Source of the DNA: Lentzea fradiae
GTDB taxonomy: Bacteria > Actinomycetota > Actinomycetes > Mycobacteriales > Pseudonocardiaceae
DNA: 64,000 nt
Direction: 5' to 3'
NCBI RefSeq assembly: GCF_900100955.1
Contig: NZ_FNCC01000018.1
Coordinates: 124,001 to 188,000 of the forward strand
Shown here in pieces: positions 34,593 to 42,478 of the stretch; the stretch's first letter is position 1; the number at the start of each line of letters is the position of its first letter. The notes under the pieces are model-generated. The model was not told the DNA's origin. It was given only the letters and a program-made list of their open reading frames with translations, and searched no databases. The position numbers were made by a program, and so were the translations under genes.

Positions 34593-37034
34593 CTACTTCT
34601 TCAGGCAGTCGACGAGGTCCTCGAGCGCGAACACGATCTTGTCGACGTTCGCGTCACCCGTGGACGGGCGGGCGCGGACGATCTGCGGGTCGTGGTCGCT
34701 CGCCTGGTCGGCGAACTCGGCGTTGACGTGGACGACGTCGTAGCTGAAGCGCGTGATGTTCTTGCTCATCACGATGTGGTCGAGCGTCTGCGAGTTGCCC
34801 TCGAAGACGTAGCTGTACCGCTCGTTCACGGGCAGCGACTCGATCAGCGCCTTGAGGTTGCCGTCACCGGTCAGCGTCTTCAGCGCGGGTGAGAACTGGT
34901 AGTCGTTCAGGTCGCCCGCGATCACCACGTTGGCGCCCTTGTCGATCGCGCGCACCTGGTCGGCGAACGTCTTCAGCGCCGCGGCCTGCTTGGCGCGCTG
35001 CACCTCCGACGAGCGGTTCGGCGGCTGGAAGCGGCCGTGGACCGCGTCGTCGCCGCCCTTGGAGTTGAAGTGGTTCGCGACGACGAAGACCGTGCGGCCG
35101 CGGAACTTGAACTCACCGGCGAGCGGCTTGCGGCTGCTGGCCCACGCGTCGTTCAGCGGGTCGATCCGGCCCGGTGACACGGAAAGCGCGGCGCGGCCGT
35201 TCTTCTTCACGACCTGGACGGGCGTCTTGAAGTCACCGCCGGGACGGTCCACGAAGGACACCCGCTTGGGGTTGAAGAAGAAGCCGACGCGGATGTTGCC
35301 GCCGGGCTCGCCGCCGTCCTTGAGGTTCTCCGGGTCGATCTGCCGCCACTCGTAGCGCGGGCCGCCCTTGGCGACGATCGCGTCCGCGAACTTGCGCAGC
35401 GTCTGGTCCGCCGCGACGACACCGTCGTTGGTCGCGCCGTTGTTGTCCTGGATCTCCTCCAGCACCAGCACGTCCGGGCTGCGCAGGTTCGTCGTCACGC
35501 CGTCCGCGAGCCGGTCGAACTTGGCCTGGTCGTCCGACGGGTCGAGGTTCTCGACGTTGTAGGTCGCGACCGAGAGCTCCGACTCCTTCTGCTGCGCCGT
35601 GACCTCGCGCTGCAGGTTGGACGACATGTGCGCGCCGAGCGTGAGCGCCGCCAGCGTGTAGCCGCCGTAGTTCGTGTACTCCAGGGCGCCGACGGTCGCG
35701 CCGGCGAACACGTCGCCGACGTTCGCGGCGGGCAGCGTCCCGGCGGTCTTGATCTTCAACCGGCCGCTGTTGGAGCTGTCGTAGCCGGTGTAGGTGGTGC
35801 CGCCGCGCTGGTTGCGGTTCTGGTCGGGGTTGACCGTCACCCAGACCTCGCCGAAGGTGTTGCTCGGGCCGACCACGCGGGCGTCGTCGACCTGGACGAG
35901 CGTGCCCTCCAGCGACTCGAAGTAGTCGAGGGCGTACTTCGCGGGCTCCAGCGGGAGCTGCTCGATGCTGCCGCCCGGCGTGGGAACGTAGGCCGCGGGG
36001 ACGTTCTTCAGGACGACCGGCGCAGGGACCGGGTTGCCCTGCGACAGCACGACCGTGGTCGGCGAGGTGATCTCGGTGAGGGTCTGGTTGGAGCCCGTCT
36101 CACCGCCCGGCCGGTACTCGGCGATCGTGCCGCTGACCAGCACGCTGTCGCCGACGGACACGGTCGGCGCGCTGCCGGCCGTGTAGACGAAGACGCCCTC
36201 GCTGGTGCGCGGGTCGTCGTCGGCGCCGGTGACGTCCTGGATCCAGAAGCCGCGGTCACCGGAGGCGCGGGTGCCGGTGACGACACCGGGGACGTTGGTG
36301 ACCTTCTGGCCGAGCAGCGGAGAGATGCGCGTCGTGCCCTGGATGTCGTGGATGCGCTTCTCACCGGGCGTGGGGTCCGGGTCGGGATCGGGGTCCGGGT
36401 CGCCGCCGCCCGGCGTCTCGCCCTTCGAGTTGACCGGGCTGGGGTTGCCGACGGAGAAGTCGGCCGAGTTGTCGTCGGTGTCGGGCAGGCCCGCCTTGCG
36501 CGACGCCGAGGTGGTGTTGCTGAGCGCACCCGTCGCGGCGGTCTCCCGGACGGCGGCCGAGCCGAAGCCGACGAGGTCCTTGATCCGCGGGTCGGCGGCG
36601 CAGTCGGCGGCCGTCTTGCAGGTGAGCGCGGTGGTGCCGCTGACCAGCGCGATGGTGCCGCCGGTCGCGCTCATGGCGATCGAGCCGGTGGCGTCGGGCG
36701 TGGGCAGCTCGACGGTGCCGCCGCTGCCCTTCGACTCGGCGACGAGGAACGTCCCACCGGGCGCGATGGAGCCGGAGAGCGGGGTGACACCCCACAACGT
36801 GTTCGCACCGGGGCTCGCCGAGATGTACTGGACGCTGAAGCCGTCGAGCGAGAACGGGGCGGTGCCCTTGTTGGCCAGCTCGACGAAGTCCTGCGTGAGG
36901 GTGGCGCCGGAGTTGCCGCCGCCTCCGTAGACCTCGGAGATCAGCGCGTCGGTGCTGGGTGCGGCGGCGGCGGGCGCGGCGGCGAGCACGAGTGCCGCCA
37001 CCGCTGTCCCGACGACGGGCAGGGTGGGTCTCAA
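34593..37034 (-). CDS. Secreted endonuclease/phosphatase with lamin-tail domain
   Basis: The 813-residue protein has a Sec signal peptide (to about residue 25, ending AAAAP). A lamin tail domain follows (about 28-170: ALISEVYGGGGNSG, TQDFVELANKGTAPFSLDGF). A Gly/Asp/Pro linker (GGGDPDPDPDPDPTPGE) comes next, then an OB-fold/ExeM-type region (IQGTTRISPLLGQKV). Last is the endonuclease-exonuclease-phosphatase domain (from about 505: VATYNVENLDPS, VLVLEEIQDNNG, NHFNSKGGDD, VIAGDLNDY, SDHDP). The metal-binding and catalytic Asn, Glu, Asp and His residues are present. This is the ExeM/NucH-like extracellular nuclease family, likely used for scavenging DNA. Confidence 0.92.
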   Translation of the reverse strand: MRPTLPVVGTAVAALVLAAAPAAAAPSTDALISEVYGGGGNSGATLTQDFVELANKGTAPFSLDGFSVQYISASPGANTLWGVTPLSGSIAPGGTFLVAESKGSGGTVELPTPDATGSIAMSATGGTIALVSGTTALTCKTAADCAADPRIKDLVGFGSAAVRETAATGALSNTTSASRKAGLPDTDDNSADFSVGNPSPVNSKGETPGGGDPDPDPDPDPTPGEKRIHDIQGTTRISPLLGQKVTNVPGVVTGTRASGDRGFWIQDVTGADDDPRTSEGVFVYTAGSAPTVSVGDSVLVSGTIAEYRPGGETGSNQTLTEITSPTTVVLSQGNPVPAPVVLKNVPAAYVPTPGGSIEQLPLEPAKYALDYFESLEGTLVQVDDARVVGPSNTFGEVWVTVNPDQNRNQRGGTTYTGYDSSNSGRLKIKTAGTLPAANVGDVFAGATVGALEYTNYGGYTLAALTLGAHMSSNLQREVTAQQKESELSVATYNVENLDPSDDQAKFDRLADGVTTNLRSPDVLVLEEIQDNNGATNDGVVAADQTLRKFADAIVAKGGPRYEWRQIDPENLKDGGEPGGNIRVGFFFNPKRVSFVDRPGGDFKTPVQVVKKNGRAALSVSPGRIDPLNDAWASSRKPLAGEFKFRGRTVFVVANHFNSKGGDDAVHGRFQPPNRSSEVQRAKQAAALKTFADQVRAIDKGANVVIAGDLNDYQFSPALKTLTGDGNLKALIESLPVNERYSYVFEGNSQTLDHIVMSKNITRFSYDVVHVNAEFADQASDHDPQIVRARPSTGDANVDKIVFALEDLVDCLKK

Positions 37035-37139
37035 AACTTCCTCCAGGGGATGCGGCGGACCGACGCATCCTTCCTCGATCAGGTGAGCTTTGGTAGCCGT
37101 TGTTACTAACGGTTAACCGGTTGGCCCAACAATGATCAC

Positions 37140-37155
37140 TCGAACAAGTGTTCGA
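37140..37155. promoter_or_regulatory. LexA binding site (SOS box)
   Basis: TCGAACAAGTGTTCGA is a perfect 16-base palindrome-with-spacer (TCGAAC-N4-GTTCGA), the actinobacterial/mycobacterial LexA consensus. It lies 80 bases upstream of the tandem isomerase genes and 106 bases from the divergent nuclease start. A TATGCT at 37164-37169 could be the -10 of a rightward promoter, which would place the box over its -35. Confidence 0.7.
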
Positions 37156-37182
37156 TCATGGTGTATGCTGGATTTCGGAACG

Positions 37183-37215
37183 CCGGCCGGTGAACCCCTC
37201 CCAGGCACCGGCCGG
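37183..37215 (+). promoter_or_regulatory. Hairpin in the 5' leader of the isomerase pair
   Basis: CCGGCCGGTG (37183-37192) and CACCGGCCGG (37206-37215) are perfect 10-base complements with a 13-base loop, ending 19 bases before the ATG. If the promoter is at the SOS box, this stem would be in the 5' untranslated leader. Confidence 0.4.
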
Positions 37216-37234
37216 TGTCCCTACGTTGGAAACC

Positions 37235-38005
37235 ATGGGGATTCCTGACTACGAGCGCCGCCGCGCCGAGATCGTCCACCAGACCGAGCTGCTCGTCTCC
37301 GTCCTGGAAGGCGCTGACCTGGGCGTTCAGGTCCCGTCCATCCCGAACTGGACCCTCAACCAGCTGCTGCGCCACCTCGGCCACACCCAGCGCTGGGTCG
37401 CCATGATGCTCCGCGAGAGGGTGCCGGAGGTCGACTTCTCCCGCAACCGGGCGCACGACCTCGACACGTACGTGGACGAGAAACCGGCCGACCTGGTCCC
37501 GTGGCTGCGCGAAGGCGCCACCGCCCTGTCCGACGTGCTCGGCGAGCTGGACCCGGACGAGATGATCGCCCCGTTCGGCGGCCTCCCGGGCCCGCACATG
37601 TGGTCGCGCCGGGCGACGCACGAGGTCGTCGTGCACCGCTGGGACGCGTACGACACCCTCGGCGTCTCGTACGCGCTGGCCCCGGAGATCGCCCAGGACA
37701 CGCTGCGCGAGTGGACCGACATAGCCGTGCCCCACGCGTTCCGCCGCCGCCCGTCCGAGACCGCCGCACTGGCCGGCACCGGCACCGTGCACCTGCACGC
37801 CACCGACGCCGAAGCGGAGTTCGTGATCGACTTCACCGGCGCGACTCCGGTGGTCCGGGAGGGGCACGAGAAGGCTTCGGTGGCCGTCCGCGGCCCCGTC
37901 GTCGACCTGATGCTGGCCGTCTACCGGCGAGGACCGGCCGACGGGCTCGAGGTGTTCGGGGACCGCGACCTGCTCGACCTGATGCTGGACAAGGTGAGGT
38001 TCTGA
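37235..38005 (+). CDS. Mycothiol-dependent maleylpyruvate isomerase-family protein
   Basis: From ATG 37235 the protein is 256 residues. The N-terminal DinB-like four-helix domain contains the metal/thiol site pattern (LNQLLRHLGHTQRWV with its His, later RRATHEVVVHRWDAYD). The C-terminal MDMPI domain contains LHATDAEAEFVIDFTG and AVRGPVVDLMLAVYRR. Characterised members use mycothiol to isomerise maleylpyruvate; most homologues have unknown substrates. It overlaps the next, paralogous gene by TGATG and sits behind a perfect SOS box, which suggests DNA-damage induction. Confidence 0.87.
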   Translation: MGIPDYERRRAEIVHQTELLVSVLEGADLGVQVPSIPNWTLNQLLRHLGHTQRWVAMMLRERVPEVDFSRNRAHDLDTYVDEKPADLVPWLREGATALSDVLGELDPDEMIAPFGGLPGPHMWSRRATHEVVVHRWDAYDTLGVSYALAPEIAQDTLREWTDIAVPHAFRRRPSETAALAGTGTVHLHATDAEAEFVIDFTGATPVVREGHEKASVAVRGPVVDLMLAVYRRGPADGLEVFGDRDLLDLMLDKVRF

Positions 38006-38742
38006 TGGACTACCCGGCCTGTGTCGTGTCGCAGACCGCGCTGCTGGTGCCCGCGCTGGACCGCGCGGACCTGAGCGTGCAGGTACCCGCGACACCGGAC
38101 TGGACGCTGAACCAGCTGCTGAGGCACCTCGGCCACGCCCACCGCTGGGTCGCGGAGATGATCGAACGACGGGTGCCGAAGACCGACAGATCGTTCAGCA
38201 AGGCCCACTCCGTCTCCGGCTATGCGAACGAGACAGCCGCCGAGCTCGGCCCGTGGCTCCTGGAGGGCGCGACCCTGCTCTCCGACGCGCTGTCGAGCGT
38301 CGACCCCGACGCCCCGATCGCGCTCATGCTCGGCCTACCCGGCCCGCGGTTCTGGAGCCGCCGCATGGCACACGAAACGGTGGTCCACCGCTACGACGCG
38401 CTGGACGCCCTCGGCCTGCCGTTCTCGGTCTCCGACGAGATCGCCCGCGACACGGTCGCCGAGTGGATGGAGACGCTGCTGCCGTTCATCTTCACGATCC
38501 GGCCGGAGACCGCCGAACTGCGCGGGGCGGGAGCGTTGTACTTCGAGACGCCGGTTTGTTCTTGGACCGTCGACCTCTCCGGACCTGTCGCGTCCGAGGG
38601 CGAGCGGGAGTGGGACGTGGCGGTGCGCGGGTCCGTCACCGACCTGGTGCTGGCGTTGTACCAGCGGCGTGGGGTGGAAGGGCTGGAGGTGACCGGGGAC
38701 GTCGGGCTGGCGGAGAAGTTCCTGGCCTCGGTGAGGTTCTGA
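38005..38742 (+). CDS. Mycothiol-dependent maleylpyruvate isomerase-family protein, second copy
   Basis: The 245-residue product is a tandem paralogue of the gene before it: TPDWTLNQLLRHLGHAHRWV matches IPNWTLNQLLRHLGHTQRWV, and RRMAHETVVHRYDALDALG matches the metal-binding His/Asp segment. Both end in VRF. The ATG overlaps the upstream stop, so the two are translated from one message. The divergence outside the core shows an old duplication and likely a different substrate or a heterodimer. Confidence 0.87.
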   Translation: MDYPACVVSQTALLVPALDRADLSVQVPATPDWTLNQLLRHLGHAHRWVAEMIERRVPKTDRSFSKAHSVSGYANETAAELGPWLLEGATLLSDALSSVDPDAPIALMLGLPGPRFWSRRMAHETVVHRYDALDALGLPFSVSDEIARDTVAEWMETLLPFIFTIRPETAELRGAGALYFETPVCSWTVDLSGPVASEGEREWDVAVRGSVTDLVLALYQRRGVEGLEVTGDVGLAEKFLASVRF

Positions 38743-39100
38743 CCAGTCGCATGACGCACGTCACAACAGCCTCGTCGTGCGTCCTCAATAGGAGCCAAAC
38801 GCTATTCTCGTGGTGCGCGACCCCGTCCGACGAAAGAGCCCCTGGGCTCGGCTTTTGCCTAGTTGGGCGGGGGTTCGTGCATTTCGGGGCCCGGTCAGGG
38901 TGACGTAGACGCGGAAGTCGATCAGCTCCAGCGCCTGACGCAGCTTCCCCGTTCCGGTTCCTCGATCAGCAGGGTGCCGACAGCGAAGTTGCTCTGTACC
39001 TGTCCGAGGTGCCGGGCACTGCCGCGTGAGTCCTGCGCTGCCCGACGGCTGCGGTCTCACCAGCCAACGCACGTGAGACGGCAACTGGGCCGAAACGTCG
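38743..39100. other. Intergenic stretch with possible decayed coding sequence
   Basis: No intact gene is seen in these 358 bases. On the minus strand, two short coding-like pieces in different frames lie end to end around 38900-39000 (SNFAVGTLLIEEPERG and LRQALELIDFRVYVTLTG), as a frameshifted remnant would show. This is weak evidence and I name no family. Confidence 0.3.
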
Positions 39101-39134
39101 GAGCCCCGGTTGCCATGTCTGGCAACCGGGGCTC
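39101..39134 (-). terminator. Terminator of tRNA-Ser(CGA)
   Basis: Arms 39101-39115 and 39120-39134 are perfect 15-base complements with a 4-base loop, starting 8 bases after the tRNA 3' end on the minus strand. Confidence 0.75.
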
Positions 39135-39141
39135 TGAGCAG

Positions 39142-39226
39142 CGGTGGCGGTGGGATTTGAACCCACGGAGGCTTGCACCTCACACGCTTTCGAGGCGTGC
39201 TCCTTCGGCCGCTCGGACACGCCACC
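39142..39226 (-). tRNA. tRNA-Ser(CGA)
   Basis: The minus strand begins GGTGGCG at 39226 and ends CGCCACC at 39143 with discriminator G. The anticodon stem CACGC/GCGTG holds CTCGAAA, anticodon CGA (Ser). A long variable arm and the GGTTCAAATC T-loop are present. No CCA is encoded. Confidence 0.95.
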
Positions 39227-39258
39227 GGTAAGAACAATACACAGTCCGATCCACCGGG

Positions 39259-39711
39259 TTAACGCTGGGTCCGGAAGAAGCGTTCGAGCAGGTCAGAGCA
39301 CTCGTCCTCCAGAACGCCGCCGCGGACCTCCGGCCGGTGGTTGAGCCGGCGGTCGCGTACGACGTCCCACAGCGACCCCACGGCGCCTGTTTTGGGCTCC
39401 CAGGCGCCGAAGACGAGACGAGAAACACGGGCGAGGACCAGGGCGCCGGCGCACATGGTGCACGGTTCGAGTGTGACGGCGAGGGTGCAGCCGTCGAGGC
39501 GCCAGCCGTCGCCGTAGTGGCTGGCGGCTTCGCGCAGGGCCAGGACCTCGGCGTGGGCGGTGGGGTCGCCGAGGGCTTCGCGGGCGTTGCAGGCTTCGGC
39601 CAGGACGGAGCCGTCCGGGGCGTAGACGACGGCGCCGATCGGGACGTCCGCGCCGGAACGGGCGGCTGCTTTCAGCGCCGTTCTGACCATGTCCTCCGCT
39701 GACGGGGTCAC
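39259..39711 (-). CDS. tadA: tRNA adenosine(34) deaminase
   Basis: The 150-residue enzyme deaminates A34 to inosine in tRNA-Arg(ACG), which is encoded at 58586-58658 of this window. The zinc site is complete: TAHAEVLAL (His and catalytic Glu) and EPCTMCAGA (two Cys). The GTG start at 39711 overlaps the stop of the upstream partner gene (GTGA). Met at codon 8 is an alternative start. It is downstream of the conserved tRNA adenosine deaminase-associated gene. Confidence 0.93.
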   Translation of the reverse strand: MTPSAEDMVRTALKAAARSGADVPIGAVVYAPDGSVLAEACNAREALGDPTAHAEVLALREAASHYGDGWRLDGCTLAVTLEPCTMCAGALVLARVSRLVFGAWEPKTGAVGSLWDVVRDRRLNHRPEVRGGVLEDECSDLLERFFRTQR

Positions 39712-40196
39712 GCCTGGATGGTGTCGAGCAGCTGGGTGAACTCGTCGATGAAGCCGATGCGCTGGGCGATCATCTGGAGCTGCTCGTCCGGGTAGAGGTC
39801 GACCTGGTCGACGATGATCTGCAGTTCGTGGGAGGGCATGCCGAGGTCGGACAGGACGCCCAGGTCACCTTCCGGCCAGATCTCGTTGTCCTCGTCGTCC
39901 GGGGGGTCCACGCGCAGCAGGTCCAGGACGTCGGCGGCGATGTCGTAGTCGAGGGCGGCTGCCGCGTCGGAGAGCAGCAGGGCCACGCCGCCGGGGACGG
40001 GGCGCAGGACGATGAAGAACTCGTCGTCGACGGCGAGGAGCCCGAACACGGCACCGGTCGACCTCAGTTGGCGCAGCTGTGTGATCGCCGCGTCCAGCTC
40101 CGACAGCGCGGAGCTGTCCATCTTGCTGCACCGCCAGCGGCCGTCCTCCCGGACGACCGCGACCGCGAAGCCGTTGACCGGCTCCTGCTGTGTCAT
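39708..40196 (-). CDS. tRNA adenosine deaminase-associated protein
   Basis: The 162-residue acidic protein starts at ATG 40196 (a GTG two codons earlier is possible). It contains GFAVAVVREDGRWRCSKMD, LLAVDDEFFIVLRPVPGGVA and an Asp/Glu-rich middle (VDPPDDEDNEIWPEGD). This family is found next to tadA throughout actinobacteria, and its stop overlaps the tadA start. No activity is established; a helper role for TadA is suggested only by context. Confidence 0.85.
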   Translation of the reverse strand: MTQQEPVNGFAVAVVREDGRWRCSKMDSSALSELDAAITQLRQLRSTGAVFGLLAVDDEFFIVLRPVPGGVALLLSDAAAALDYDIAADVLDLLRVDPPDDEDNEIWPEGDLGVLSDLGMPSHELQIIVDQVDLYPDEQLQMIAQRIGFIDEFTQLLDTIQA

Positions 40197-40256
40197 GTGC
40201 ACACCGTAGGGCTCCGGCGACCTTCCCGGTAGCCGAGGTGGTGCCACTATCGAGAG

Positions 40257-41462
40257 ATGAGCACATCAACGCCGGACCCCCGTCTCGTCGGACTGCTCGA
40301 AGGGGCGCGTGCGCTGCAGCCCCGCACGGTGGCGCTGCGCAGGCAGATCCACCGCCAGCCTGAACAAGGACTTCAGAACCCGAAGACGCAGGCGGCGATC
40401 CTGCACGCGTTGGAGGGGCTGCCGCTGAAGATCACCAAGGGTGAGTCGACGACCTCGGTCGTGGCGGTGCTCGAGGGTGACCGGCCGGGGCCGACGGTGC
40501 TGCTGCGCGGCGACATGGACGGGCTGCCGTTGCAGGAGGACACGGGGTTGCCGTTCGCGTCCGAAGTGGACGGGAACATGCACGCCTGCGGGCACGACAC
40601 GCACGTGGCGATGCTGGCCTCGTCGGCGCGGCTGCTCACGGACCGGCGCGACGCGTTGCGCGGGCGGGTGCTGTTCATGTTCCAGCCGGGTGAGGAGGGG
40701 CATCACGGCGCGCGGTACATGATCGAGGAGGGCCTGCTCGACGACGGTGTGGAGAAGGCGTTCGCGCTGCACATCACCTCGACGCTGCGGTCGGGCGTGG
40801 TGACGTGCCGTCCCGGGCCGATGATGGCGTCCGCGGACACCTTCCACGTGCACGTGAAGGGCCGTGGCGGGCACGGCGCGATGCCGCACAACGCGCTCGA
40901 CCCGGTGCCGGCGGCCGCGGCGATGGTCGGGGCGATCCAGACGATGCTCGGGCGACGGGTCAGCGTGCACGAACCGGCCGTGGTGACGGTCGCGCAGATC
41001 AACGCGGGCACGACGACCAACATCATTCCGGAGGTGGCGACGCTCGACGGGACGATCCGGACGTTGTCGGAGGCGACGCGCGCGCTCGTGCACAAGGAGC
41101 TGAAGCTGGCCGTGAAGCACACGGCGGCGGCGTACGGGTGTCACGCCGAGGTCAGCATCGTGCCGGGTTACCCGGTGACGGTGAACGACGACGTCGTGGG
41201 GCAGCACGTCGTCGACCTGGCCGCGAGGGCGATGGGTCCGTCGTGGAGCGAGCCGATGCAGGACCCGCTGATGGGCGCGGAGGACTTCTCCTACGTGCTG
41301 CAACGGGTGCCGGGCGCGATGGCGTTCCTCGGGGCGTGCCCGCGCGGCACCGATGTGGAGAACGCGGCGCCGAACCACTCGAACAGGGTGCTGTTCGACG
41401 AGGCCGCGATGGAGCACGGGGTGGCGACGTACGCGGCGTTCGCGCTGGACGCGCTCCGGTAG
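40257..41462 (+). CDS. M20D amidohydrolase (hippurate hydrolase-like)
   Basis: The 401-residue enzyme belongs to the M20D peptidase/amidohydrolase family, which removes N-acyl groups from amino acids or indole-acetyl conjugates. Visible motifs: LLRGDMDGLPLQE, the metal-binding MHACGHDTHVAML (Cys/His), FQPGEEGHHGARYMIEEGL with the catalytic Glu pair, the dimerisation domain lid (GRGGHGAMPHNALDPV), and DPLMGAEDFSYVLQ near the C-terminus. The substrate is not known. The start at ATG 40257 is divergent from the deaminase partner gene. Confidence 0.9.
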   Translation: MSTSTPDPRLVGLLEGARALQPRTVALRRQIHRQPEQGLQNPKTQAAILHALEGLPLKITKGESTTSVVAVLEGDRPGPTVLLRGDMDGLPLQEDTGLPFASEVDGNMHACGHDTHVAMLASSARLLTDRRDALRGRVLFMFQPGEEGHHGARYMIEEGLLDDGVEKAFALHITSTLRSGVVTCRPGPMMASADTFHVHVKGRGGHGAMPHNALDPVPAAAAMVGAIQTMLGRRVSVHEPAVVTVAQINAGTTTNIIPEVATLDGTIRTLSEATRALVHKELKLAVKHTAAAYGCHAEVSIVPGYPVTVNDDVVGQHVVDLAARAMGPSWSEPMQDPLMGAEDFSYVLQRVPGAMAFLGACPRGTDVENAAPNHSNRVLFDEAAMEHGVATYAAFALDALR

Positions 41463-41520
41463 CCGCCGGTCCGCCCCTGAGCAGGACGGGGTTTCGTCCG
41501 AGCACCACTCGCACGGAATG

Positions 41521-42468
41521 ATGGTGCCCGTGCGAGACGTGTGCGTGATCGGACTGGGACTGATCGGCGGCTCGGTGCTGCGGGCCGCGAAGGCCGCCGG
41601 CCGCACGGTGTGGGGTGCGACGGCCGGCAAGGAGGACGCGGACAAGGCTCGCGCCGAGGGCTTCGACGTCGTGCCGGTCGAGGAGGCCCTCGGCCGCGAC
41701 CCCGAGGCGCTCGTCGTCCTCGCGGTGCCGTTGCCCGCGCTTCCCGACCTGCTGCGCAAGGTCCCCGCCGGTACCCGCCTCACGGACGTGACCAGCGTGA
41801 AGGGGCCCGTCCACGACGCCGTCCACCGGTACGCGAAGGACGCCAGGTTCGTCGGCGGCCACCCGATGGCGGGCACCAGCCGCAGCGGCTGGGACGCGGG
41901 CAGCGCCACGCTGTTCCAGGACGCCGCCTGGGTCGTGACGCCGGAGGAGGCCGACGACCACCTCAACGACGTCATGCGGCTCGCGCTCGACCTCGGCGCC
42001 CACGTCGTGCCGACGACGCCGGAGGAGCACGACGAGGCGGTGGCGCGGATCAGCCATCTGCCGCACGTGCTGGCGGCGGTGCTGGCCGCGGTCGGGGCGG
42101 GTGGCGGGCCGCTCGCCCTGGCGCTCGCGGCGGGCAGCTTCGGAGACGGCACGCGGGTCGCGGGCAGCCGGCCGGAGCTGGTGCGCGCGATGTGCGAGGG
42201 CAACCGGGGCGCGCTGCTGACGGCCGTCGACGACGCGCTCGGACGACTCGGCGCGGCCCGCGGGTCGCTCGCGTCGACAGGAGGGCTCGCGAAGACCGTC
42301 GAGGCTGGTCACGAGGGCCGAAACATGCTGGTCAACCAGCCGAAACGGACTCCTGTCACGATCGACCTGACCAAGCCGGGCGCACTGGCGGCACTGCGCA
42401 ACCTCGGCTCCCGCGGCGGGCGCGTCGTGGGGCTGGACGGCACCACAGCGGCCGCGGAAACGTCGTAG
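41521..42468 (+). CDS. tyrA: Prephenate dehydrogenase
   Basis: The 315-residue enzyme (ATG 41521; nearby in-frame ATG 41518 and GTG 41530 are alternatives) oxidises prephenate to 4-hydroxyphenylpyruvate in tyrosine synthesis. The NAD-binding loop GLGLIGGSVLRAAK is at about residues 11-24, DVTSVKGPVHDAV and GGHPMAGTSRSGWDAG are typical substrate-site motifs, and EHDEAVARISHLPHVLA is in the helical dimer domain. No C-terminal ACT domain is seen. It is followed 10 bases later by an unrelated anchored protein gene. Confidence 0.93.
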   Translation: MVPVRDVCVIGLGLIGGSVLRAAKAAGRTVWGATAGKEDADKARAEGFDVVPVEEALGRDPEALVVLAVPLPALPDLLRKVPAGTRLTDVTSVKGPVHDAVHRYAKDARFVGGHPMAGTSRSGWDAGSATLFQDAAWVVTPEEADDHLNDVMRLALDLGAHVVPTTPEEHDEAVARISHLPHVLAAVLAAVGAGGGPLALALAAGSFGDGTRVAGSRPELVRAMCEGNRGALLTAVDDALGRLGAARGSLASTGGLAKTVEAGHEGRNMLVNQPKRTPVTIDLTKPGALAALRNLGSRGGRVVGLDGTTAAAETS

Positions 42469-42478
42469 GGTCGGGCCC

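Noticed and set aside
35628-37109. 493-codon plus-strand open frame opposite the secreted nuclease
   Set aside because: Low-complexity Arg/Gly/Val sequence without domains; the nuclease on the other strand has complete motifs.
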